From: Rebecca billardiae RCC1528
Lineage: Eukaryota; Haptophyta
Length of the DNA: 64,000 nucleotides
NCBI GenBank assembly: GCA_965240325.2
Contig: OZ251248.1
Coordinates: forward strand, 930,001-994,000
Direction of reading: 5' to 3'
Shown here one piece after another: positions 55,969-64,000 of the stretch. Below the pieces are notes generated by a model, which saw only the letters and a program-made list of their open reading frames with translations, ran no database searches and was not told the origin of the DNA. The stretch's first letter is position 1, and each line of letters starts with the position of its first letter. The position numbers and the translations under genes are program-made.

Positions 55969-56006
55969 AGAATCGCTCGAGCATTTGACCGATCGAGCGA
56001 TTCTTC
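55967..56006 (+). promoter_or_regulatory. Perfect 14-bp stem-loop at the stop codon / 3' end
   Basis: gaagaatcgctcga (55967-55980) pairs with 55993-56006 across a 12-base loop. The left arm includes the last two bases of the TGA stop. Possible 3'-end processing or RNA-stability element. Confidence 0.75.
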
Positions 56007-57182
56007 GAAGTTGCTTTTGGGATGCTGGAGGGAAGGATGGGTGGCGCTCGCTCGGCGGGTCGGTCGCTCTGGTTGTGGCGAAGCACGACGTGCTGACACC
56101 TGACGCGGCGCAGCGCAGCCGCTGGGCCGGGCCGTGGCGCGCTCGCAGCGCAGCGTCGAGCTTGTTCGCGCGCGCGGCGCCGGGCTGGGCTGCGGGCTTC
56201 CCGGCCACCTCAGCCTGCGCGCCGCCAAGCGCGTCGCGCAGTCGCCTTGCCGCTGCCGGTGGTGAGTCGCGCAGTGCTGGACCCGAGCCCGGGCTCTTGG
56301 GATCCGGTGCATGCGGTATCCAATCCGATCGGCGTGGCTGCGCTGTCCGCATGGCGTCCGCCGCGGCTTGGCGGCTGACGCCGCACCATCGAGCCAGTCG
56401 GGGGCGGCGGCGAAAACCGTGGCCGGGGCGGCCGGTGGCCCCTGGTGATGCCCCGCCACTACTCTGCTGCGCTACTTCGCCTCCGGCGTGCACCGGATGT
56501 TCCGCCCGGGGCGGGCCGGGGAGTGCAGCGGCAGGCCCGTTCCGTGTCCGCGGTTCGGAGTAACTTCGGCGGTCGTCGTCCGTCGTGGACGTCAGGTCTC
56601 AGGACGTGGGTCGATCAGTCACCATCAAGCAAGTTGCGGTCGCGCCCGCGGGCGCCGAGGCGCTCGTCAATTGACGACGACGACGACACTATAATAACGC
56701 GCAGCCCGTATAGTAGTCGTCGTAGTCTGCTAAGACGAGCGCGCAGCGTATATACTCTCGCGCGGGGCCGCTAACGAGTAACGGTAGCTACGGCGGCGCC
56801 GAGCTGCGCGCGGCAGCGCGCGCTGCGCTGGCGGCCGTCGGATATCGCGTCGCACTCGTGACTCGTCGTCGTCTGCTCGCGTCACGAGTTCATTTATACG
56901 TACGACTACGACGACGTCTGATCATCAATACGACGACGACTACCCGGCGCATGCAATCATCGTGTCGGCAAGCGGCCATCAAGCCAGGCGGGGCGCCGCG
57001 CCACGCCCGGCCCGCGCGGACCGCCTCGGGCTGTCAGTCGGGCATCGCGGCGCGGCCATGCCCATGCCCATGTCGCCTTGGCCCCCGCCCCCGGCCCCGG
57101 GGCCGGGCACGCGCCGCTCATGAGTCCTCATGGATGGCATACGCCTCCGCCAAGATCGTCATGAAGCAGATCAGAATAATCA
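56007..57182. other. Intergenic between convergent genes
   Basis: No gene recognised. Clusters of cgacgacgac / gtcgtcgt lie at 56670-56730 and 56860-56945. Confidence 0.45.
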
Positions 57183-58287
57183 TCATCCGTCCGCGAGCAG
57201 GCTGGAGAGCTCGCGGCGCAGCAGCTCCTTCCGCAGCTTCTCCATCTCCTTCTCCCTCTTCACCGAGATGGTGGGGAAGTACGCGCCGGGCCCCGGCCTC
57301 AGCTCCGAGTCCGGGTCGGCGCGCGCCTCGCGGCCCGACGCGAATCGGTGCGCCTGCCCGCTCCTAGTGGTCTCGGCCGGGAGCGAGTAATGCCCCGGAC
57401 CGGGGAGCAGGTTGGCGCGGCGCTCCTTCGCCTGGTACTTGCGCCGCGCCTTCTCGCGCTTCAAGTACTCTTTCCGCCCCACGGCGAACTTGCCGCCAGA
57501 CTGTGGGCGGCGCGTGCCGTGCGCGCGCGGCGGGCGGGCGGGCGGGCGGGCGGGCGGGCGCGCGGCGCGCGGCGGGGGCGGGGTAGCGGCGTGGGCCGTC
57601 AGCCGACGGCGCGCGAGGTGGCAAGGGCGGCGTGCGCGCGCGCACCTCCTTCTCCACCGGCCTCGGGTCGTACGCGTTCGGCGCGGGCGAGTGTCGCGCC
57701 GCCTCCGACTCCCTGGCGCGCTGCTCGCCGGAGCCGAACGACGCCGACGCAATCGACGGGAAGTCGACGCGCTCGGGCGAGTAGGCAGCCGGGCCGGGGC
57801 CGGCGTGCGAAGAGTCGAATTCGAAGCCCTTCGGGCGCGAGTTGAACGGCACGGCGCCCACGTGCTTCCGCCGGTCGAGCAGCTCCGAGTCGCCGTCGTA
57901 CGCCGCGGGCCCGGGGCCCTCCCCTCGGCCGTCCACCATGGGCCGCCGGCCGGCCATCGCCTTGAGCGGCTCGACCGCGGACTTGGAGGTGATGGAGGAT
58001 GCGATGCCGTCGACGGAGTAGGAGCCCGGGCCGGGCGCGTCGGCCGCGTTCTTCGTGTGCAGGTCGTGGAACCACGGCCGGTGCTCCGCCGCCGACTTGT
58101 CGTGCACGCGGCGCGCGGCGGCCAGCTGCACGTCGAGGTGCAGCCGGCGCATGCGGTCGCGCTCGTCAATGGCGGCCTGGCGCGCGATGACGCGCGCCAT
58201 CTTCTCCTCGGCGGCCTCGCGCCTGCGCGCCTGCGCGATCTCTTGCCGCGTAAGGGGCGGCGGCGCCTGCCCCGGGCCGCTCGCCAT
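57183..58287 (-). CDS. Sperm-tail PG-rich repeat (STPG/SHIPPO/ODF3-like) protein
   Basis: Exons 58287-57646 and 57500-57183 (intron 145 bp), 319 aa. The N-terminus is a basic helix (QEIAQARRREAAEEKMARVIARQ). Proline-glycine-proline-tyrosine repeats characteristic of the family follow: APGPGSYSV, GPGPAAYDG, GPGPAAYSP, SPAPNAYDP, LPGPGHYSL and RPGPGAYFP. Proteins of this class associate with axonemal microtubules, several as inner-lumen proteins. The tail is a charged helix (REKEMEKLRKELLRRELSSLL). The gene is head to head with the TPR gene, 134 bp between starts, and convergent with the PKA regulatory gene. Confidence 0.87.
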
Positions 58288-58421
58288 GGCGAGCGCGGCG
58301 GGGCGTGCCACCACGCAGCACGGCCACCCTCGCTGCGGGCGGCGCCGTGGGCGTGGGCGCGAGAGACCTCACCGACTACTTCGTTACGCGTCCCTCCGGC
58401 GCGAGCGCGTGAAAGGGCGCC
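58288..58421. promoter_or_regulatory. Putative compact bidirectional promoter (134 bp)
   Basis: The gap between the divergent start codons is too short for two independent promoters plus leaders. No canonical core motif was recognised. Confidence 0.55.
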
Positions 58422-60068
58422 ATGGCCGAAACCGCGAGTCCGGGGGGCCGGCGCGCAGCCAGGCAAGCGTCGCCGCCCAAGCGAGGAGTAACCGCCGGCA
58501 TGCCGGAGGCCGCGCAGCCCTCGGCCGACGAGGTGGCGCTGCACGACCTCGCGCTCGAGCGCGTGCGCCTCGCGCGCTCGGCCGAGCTCGCCGCGCCCGA
58601 AGACGCCATCGCGCTCGCCGAGCGGTGCGACGCCGCCGCCGAGCAGCTCTGCGGCCGCAAGTCGCGCGACTACGCAACCAGCCTGCAGTGGACGGCGCTG
58701 ATTTACAGGCGCGCGGCCGAGGCGAAGGGCGGCGGGCGCAAGGCGAAGAAGGAGCTGCAGCAGGCGATCGTGCTGCTCCGCGAGTCCTCCGCCATCCTCG
58801 CCCGCGCGCTCGGCGCGCAGCACCTCGAGTACGCGCGCTCCCTCTTCACGCTCGCGAGCGCGCTCGCCTCGACCGGCGGCAAGCCGGACCTCAAGGAGGC
58901 GGCGGAGGTGAACGTGCGCGCGCTGGGGATCTTCTGGCGCGCGAGCCGGCGGGCGGATCTGACCGAGCACTCCATCGCCGAGCTCGCCGACCTGCTCGCC
59001 GCCGCGCACGCGCGCGTGCGCCCGGCCGAGGGCCGCGCGGCCGCGCTGATCGCCGAAGCGATTTCGTTCGAGGAGGCGGGCGCCGCCGGCACGGGCGGGC
59101 CGCTCACGCCGGTGTGCCACGCGATGCGGATGGGGCTCGCGCGCGTGCTCGAGGCGGAGGGCGAGCTCCACGCCGCCGTCGACGCCGCCGCAAAGGCCGC
59201 CGCCGCCCTCGCCAGGGGCATCAAGCCGGTCGTCGACGCGCCCAAGCGCGGCGCCGGCGCGGGCGCGCTCGCGCGACCAAAGTCATCAGCCAAGCTGAGC
59301 GAGGTGGAGACGGCGGCGCTCGAGGCGGCGGCGGAGGAGGCGCGGATGGAGGCGTTCCGCCGCGAGCGCGCCGACGCGCACGAGCGCGCCTCCGCCCACG
59401 CCGCCGCGCTCGGCACGCTCGGCGCGCTGCTGCGGCGCACCGGCCGCGCCGCCGAGGCCACCTCGGCAGAGCGCAGCGCCCTCGACGCGCTCCGGCCGCA
59501 CAAGGAGCGGCACTCGAAGAACCCGCTGCCGCAGCCGGCGTGGGCGGACGGGCCGCTCGCGGCGGAGCTCGCGCGGCGCATCGCCGACGCGGAGCTCGCC
59601 GCCGCCGCCGCCGCGCCCCCAGACCCCGAGCCCTACGCGGCAGCGAGCGCCGCCGCGCAGCACGCGCTCGAGCTGGCGGCGGCCGAGTGCGGCCGAGACT
59701 CTGTGGCGCACGCGCAGGTGCGGCGGCGCTGCACGCGCGCTCCCCCTTCTCCCCACGCACGCCCGCGTGCGCACGGGGCGCGCCCTCGGCCGCTCAGCCG
59801 CCCCTCGACGCGCGCCCTCGCGACGCGCGCACAGGCTCTGCGCACGGCGGCGGCGTGCGAGCGCGCCGCCGGCCGGCACGCGGAGGCCGTCGGCGCACTC
59901 AGCGAGGCGGCGACCATCCTGCGCGGCGCGCTCGGCGAGCGCGACGGCGAGTACGTCGAGTGCATGCGCGCGCACGCCAGCCTGTACCGCGAGTGGATGC
60001 AGCTCGCCGCCGGGCCGCCGGCGCCGCCGTTGGCCTCGTCGTCGGCGGGCGACCTGACAGCATCATGA
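58422..60068 (+). CDS. TPR-like helical repeat protein
   Basis: Exons 58422-59717 and 59835-60068 (intron 117 bp), 509 aa. After a basic N-terminus the protein is an alpha-solenoid of TPR-like hairpins, for example DAIALAERCDAAAEQL, YATSLQWTALIYRRAAEA, LEYARSLFTLASALAST, ASAHAAALGTLGALLRRTGRAAEA and, after the splice, RTAAACERAAGRHAEAVGALSEAATIL. The spacing is kinesin-light-chain-like. No catalytic domain is visible. Pairing with an STPG gene suggests, but does not show, a flagellar function. A second in-frame ATG at 58500 is an alternative start. Confidence 0.75.
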   Translation: MAETASPGGRRAARQASPPKRGVTAGMPEAAQPSADEVALHDLALERVRLARSAELAAPEDAIALAERCDAAAEQLCGRKSRDYATSLQWTALIYRRAAEAKGGGRKAKKELQQAIVLLRESSAILARALGAQHLEYARSLFTLASALASTGGKPDLKEAAEVNVRALGIFWRASRRADLTEHSIAELADLLAAAHARVRPAEGRAAALIAEAISFEEAGAAGTGGPLTPVCHAMRMGLARVLEAEGELHAAVDAAAKAAAALARGIKPVVDAPKRGAGAGALARPKSSAKLSEVETAALEAAAEEARMEAFRRERADAHERASAHAAALGTLGALLRRTGRAAEATSAERSALDALRPHKERHSKNPLPQPAWADGPLAAELARRIADAELAAAAAAPPDPEPYAAASAAAQHALELAAAECGRDSVAHAQVRRRCTRAPPSPHARPRAHGARPRPLSRPSTRALATRAQALRTAAACERAAGRHAEAVGALSEAATILRGALGERDGEYVECMRAHASLYREWMQLAAGPPAPPLASSSAGDLTAS

Positions 60069-60762
60069 CAATACCGTATGAGTAATTAAGAGACGACCAC
60101 ATGCAGGCACAGCGCGCCACGCCGCGGCACGCGCGGTCCTACTGCTATATATATATAGCATTATTATTGCTGCCACGCGGTGACGCGCCGCCACTGCCCA
60201 CGCCGCACGCGGGATGCCAGCCCGCGCCCCGCGGACCGCAAGTGCACTGTCAGTCGGGTGACCGCCGCCCGCCGGCGTCGGGCGTGACCGGACCGAGTAT
60301 AGCGCTAACGACCGAGCGTGTTTAATAAGTCCGTAGTCGTCGTTGACGATATCCGGCGACGACGCGGAGCCGGAAGCAGTAGTTAGTCGTCAGCAATCCG
60401 TGATTATGAGTCAATGCTGGGCGGTCATGCTACGATTGCTACGCCTGGTACGATAATAACGAGCCCCGTACGTGAACTCAGTCAATCTACTGCTGATACT
60501 GCGCGTCGGCGCGTCCTGCATCGTCACTAGATTAATAATTCAGCATCACACTACCGCCTCGTCGGACTTGTCGGTCGTCCGGTACGGTATGATGTAGTCA
60601 GTACATAACGGTTATAATCATAATGCATGCCGCGCTGTGCTCGGCCTATACGACTACTCTTAGGACTCACTAGTCGGCGTGACCGGCGTGTAACTTCCGA
60701 CGGTACTTCCGTGACCGTGTCATGTCCGCGGTCCGTGATCGGGGTGTAACGTCCGTATATAT
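60069..60762. other. Intergenic, lower GC
   Basis: Noticeably less GC-rich than the gene block. No gene recognised. A short tatatata tract lies near 60145 and another immediately before 60763. Confidence 0.5.
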
Positions 60763-63700
60763 ACCAGGTCGTTCCCCCTGCACTGGGAATCCGCGGTTTC
60801 GCACTATTCAGAGCGCGAGGCCGCGGCATAGCAACGCAGATTTAGTCTTCCGATTGCTCTATCAGACCACTTGAACGATCTAATCGAGCTTTCCAATTAA
60901 AAATGACGAAACCAGATCCATCCATTCGAGAAGCCAAATCCCGAGCGCGGCAAAGCCGTGGAACAGCAGTAATCAGCCTCGTCAGCGATCCACTGGGGAC
61001 ACGGCACCCAGGGTCGGAGAAAATCGGCGCGCTTTTTATTTCCGCTTTTCATTTATTCAGCCGCGCGCGTCGCGGCGGCCGCGTGCGTCTCGGGCGAGCG
61101 GGCGGCGGCGCCGCGCTCCCGAGCGTGTGGACGATCCCGCGAGCGCAGAGCCGGCGAGCTAAGCTGGGCAGTCGTGCTGAAGTGCCATGCGCCGCTTCGC
61201 GCCGCGCATCGCATTCGGCTGTACTTGCCTCGGGCCAGCATGTCTGTGCACACCGCCACACGGCCAGCCTCCCCCGCGTGCGCCATTCGAGGCGAGACAA
61301 ACACGGAGCGTGCGCTTCCGCGTGGCGAGGCCTACACTGTACGCACGGCGCTGCCTTGCGCCGCCGCGCATGAGCGCGGGTCCGCGAACAGCTGCGTTCA
61401 GGTGTGCTAATTGCATCCTTCATACGATTCGATTGGTCGAACAAGCGCTCTAGCCCGGCGACGACGTTGCAGCGCACGCCATGCTGATCTGCGGTGACGC
61501 GCAGCATGTGCGCTCGCGCGGAGTGCCCGCACACGTGCCTGCTGTCCAGCTCTGCCCCGGCATTGACCTCCCTGACTTGTGCTCCGACGTCAATCTTGGC
61601 CCGAGGTAGTACGTACATGCATGCGCGCTGATGCAGAACATACCTGAACGAGGCCCATGGCCTGCATGGATGTGCCTCATCGGATGACACGGCGCGTGCA
61701 TGAATGTGTGTACACTGCTTCGTCAAGCAGTAGCTTACGCCTGGACGTTCGTGTCGAACTTCACGGTGCGCATCACGCACGCACGGTCAGCCTTGATGGA
61801 CACACCCATGCAGCCGGAAGGCAGCATCAGCCTGCCCAAGACGTGAGCATCCAGCCCCGACGCCGCTTCCGGGGCCTAAATGGCGCGCGCTCCTTTCACG
61901 CGGGAATGTGCTCACTACATCACTATCCAGCAGGGCGCATGTCAGTGCTTTCCATGCTCACACGACCCTTGCCGTAGGTCGATGCCGACAGCTGCGTGAT
62001 GCTCGATCGTGCCAGTTTTGACGGCTGTGTGACCCGTGCAGATGCGCATGCCAGGCAGCGTACTGCGACGAGCGATGACGCGTGCACAAACTACCTGGGC
62101 GTTGCCCAGTGCAACCAAGTGCCGGACGCCGACGCCGCTGCTCGCGGCACGCGTGCAGTCAGCTGAGGAATGCACACGACTTCCTTGTTGTTGCGGCGCA
62201 CGCGATGGCCTGAGGCGCGGCGGATGCAGTGACTCCGAACGGCGCGCGGCGGAACGACGCAAATGGCTGCTTTTCAGCCGCGCTCAACCACGCGCACCGC
62301 CTTCGCTGTCACGCAGCTACCGCAGGAGTGCGCGCAGTCGGCGCCCGTATCGCCCTCCGGCGCCGCCCAGCGCGCTTCAGCGCAGCCGCCAGCGGCAGAG
62401 GTTGGTGGTGCTCTGACGGCATCACCAACATATTCGGAAAAGAAAATCCCCACCCGAAATTCCTGCGCCCAGTGGGTCCGCTCACGAAATCGATGCTCTA
62501 GGAACGAGTTCTTCGCGTGCGACCGGAGGCGGGAGCCCTCGCGGGTGCGAGCACCGATTTCTGACCCGCCGGCCTGCGGCCGGGCGGCGGCGAGTGCGAT
62601 GCGGGCCAGGGCGCTGCGGGCGCGGATGTGCTCGCGGAGCCGGCGTGCGTGGACGGGCTGTTGCGGGAGAGTATCTGCCGCCATCCTGCGCCGCGCGTCT
62701 TGCGCCACGCCTCTTTCGCCTCGGCTCAGGGCAGCGCGCACGGCGCGCGCCGCCTCAACTGGCCAGCCTTGCCTGCGCCGCAGCCGACCGCGCGCGCGCC
62801 GTGCGCGGCGTGGTCGGGAAGGAACGGGCGCGGCTGCCGGGCGAGATGACGACATCATGTGCGCACGCCATGCCGCCCCGCCACGCCTTGCCGAGCGTGT
62901 CGCCGGTCCGTTTGCACGCCTCTTCGAGTTGTCACAAATGGTGTGCGGCACGGCCTCGCGGTCGTGACCCTTGTCGGGACGATCATTGAGACACAGAACA
63001 GTGCCAGACGGGCAAGCGGGATACTCTTCCATGAATGTTCATCACCGCGTGGTCATGTAGAAGTGCTGGGTGCGACGCTTCCTCGCGCGGATGCACTTTC
63101 ATCATCTTCTTCGAGCTCAGGTCTGGCTTCAGGCACGACTGAAGAAATCAGCACTCGTCAACAGCTGTGCGGATCCGTTATCGTGCCCTTTCGCGGCGCC
63201 GCGGGGCGGCATAGCGTGCGCACATGATGTCGTCATCTCGCCCGGCAGCACCCCCCGTTCCTTTCCGACCACGCCGCGCACGGCGCGCGCGCGGTTGGCT
63301 GCCGGCGCGGCTGTGCTGGCCTCGAGGCGGCGCGCGCGTGCGCGCTGCCCTGAGCCGCGGCGAAAAGAGGCGTGGCGCGAGACGCGCGGCACAGGAGGGC
63401 GCCAGATACTCTCCCGCGACAGCCTGTCCACGCAAGCCGGCTCCGCGAGCACATCCGCGCCCGCAGCGCCGTGCCCCGGGCGCGCCCCGCCAACGGCGCT
63501 CGGCCGCCTTCGCCGCTGCCGCCTGCCGCCGAGGGCAAAAGGTCAAGATTTGGTCGGCCCTCGCCTGCCGAGCCGCCACCGGGGGCTCCCTGCCCTCTAT
63601 CTCGTTGCGGCTCAATTTTGGGATTGCGAGACCAGCTCATCGATTGACGCACATCCGCACCCGCGAGACCTGAAAATCTTATTCGCGGGTAGCGACGGGT

Positions 63701-63764
63701 GCGTCCTCCGGCTGTTTTTCTTGTATGTCCAAACCGCGGATTCCCAGTGCAGGGGGAACGACCT

Positions 63765-63767
<3 letters not shown>
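60763..63767. mobile_element. 3.0-kb element with perfect 37-bp terminal inverted repeats
   Basis: 60763-60799 (accaggtcgttccccctgca ...) is perfectly inverted at 63731-63767. The left end directly follows tatatat and the right end is followed after two bases by an 80-bp (TA)n tract, so the insertion target was probably a TA microsatellite. The interior has no recognisable transposase. It contains a diverged inverted repeat near its right end. Confidence 0.72.
62611..63470. repeat. Diverged inverted repeat inside the 3.0-kb element
   Basis: Arms of about 270 bp, 62611-62880 and 63202-63470, around a 321-bp spacer. They share gatgacgacatcatgtgcgc and its complement at their inner ends. Many substitutions and small indels show it is older than the other fold-backs here. 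Confidence 0.75.

Positions 63768-63768
<1 letters not shown>

Positions 63769-63850
<82 letters not shown>
63769..63850. repeat. (TA)n microsatellite, about 82 bp
   Basis: Uninterrupted TA tract two bases beyond the right end of the 3.0-kb element. Confidence 0.95.
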
Positions 63851-63851
<1 letters not shown>

Positions 63852-64000
63852 TAATTCTATGATTTAAAGACACAGGCACGCTCGTCTGTACTGCGCGCGC
63901 TCGCCACGTTTGTTCGACCACCAAACCGGGATCGATATTCCGGGACGGACGGTGATCCGGATGATGCGTGACCGGTCGTGACGATGATGCGTCGTGCGCG

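Noticed and set aside
63070-63867. 265-codon frame at the right edge of the 3.0-kb element
   Set aside because: It runs into the TA tract as Tyr-Ile and partly duplicates the inverted repeat. No family resemblance.

Overview
The window is nuclear DNA of a flagellated eukaryotic microbe. It is very GC-rich, and its genes are broken by short introns. I placed 20 introns by reading frame and protein-family continuity. All are GT-AG, 105-286 bp long, and 19 of 20 start GTGCG, mostly running into alternating GC dinucleotides. The gene content (axoneme, transition zone and BBSome genes, a cAMP receptor subunit, EsV-1-7 cysteine repeats, a TIR-like receptor) suits a marine microalga. A haptophyte is my best guess and a GC-rich stramenopile such as a pelagophyte the main alternative. 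This is inference, because the window has no rRNA or other marker gene.

Layout. 0.9-2.9 kb: a fused glycosyltransferase/sulfotransferase. 5.0-6.2 kb: an EsV-1-7 repeat protein. 6.6-13.6 kb: repeat-rich, with a 2.0-kb terminal-inverted-repeat element inserted in a TA tract and a 1.06-kb fold-back repeat. 14.2-16.7 kb: TMEM107 and ARL6/BBS3 head to head, then a small C2H2 zinc-finger protein. 18.0-26.3 kb: an ankyrin-DHHC palmitoyltransferase divergent from an IQ-motif protein, followed by an ankyrin/TPR/J-domain co-chaperone. 26.3-36.9 kb: mostly repeats, with one unassigned 295-aa ORF and a 1.7-kb inverted-repeat-bounded element. 37.0-41.4 kb: a signal peptide / PA-like / seven-helix / TIR-like receptor candidate. 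41.35-44.3 kb: two identical 98-bp perfect palindromes, long TA tracts and a second, inverted copy of the 1.7-kb element. 44.5-60.1 kb: a dense run of CFAP61, a calponin-homology array protein, a PKA regulatory subunit, an STPG/SHIPPO protein and a TPR protein. 60.8-63.8 kb: a 3.0-kb element with perfect 37-bp terminal inverted repeats, also abutting TA tracts.

How the genes fit together. TMEM107 (transition-zone gate), ARL6 (BBSome recruitment), CFAP61 (radial-spoke / calmodulin-associated complex) and the STPG protein (microtubule-associated) are cilium components. The PKA regulatory subunit could act in flagellar cAMP signalling. Four gene pairs are head to head with 134-331 bp between start codons, so shared bidirectional promoters are likely. 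The most novel protein is the membrane receptor candidate at 36960-41355. The most striking DNA structures are the fold-back and terminal-inverted-repeat elements, none of which carries a recognisable transposase.
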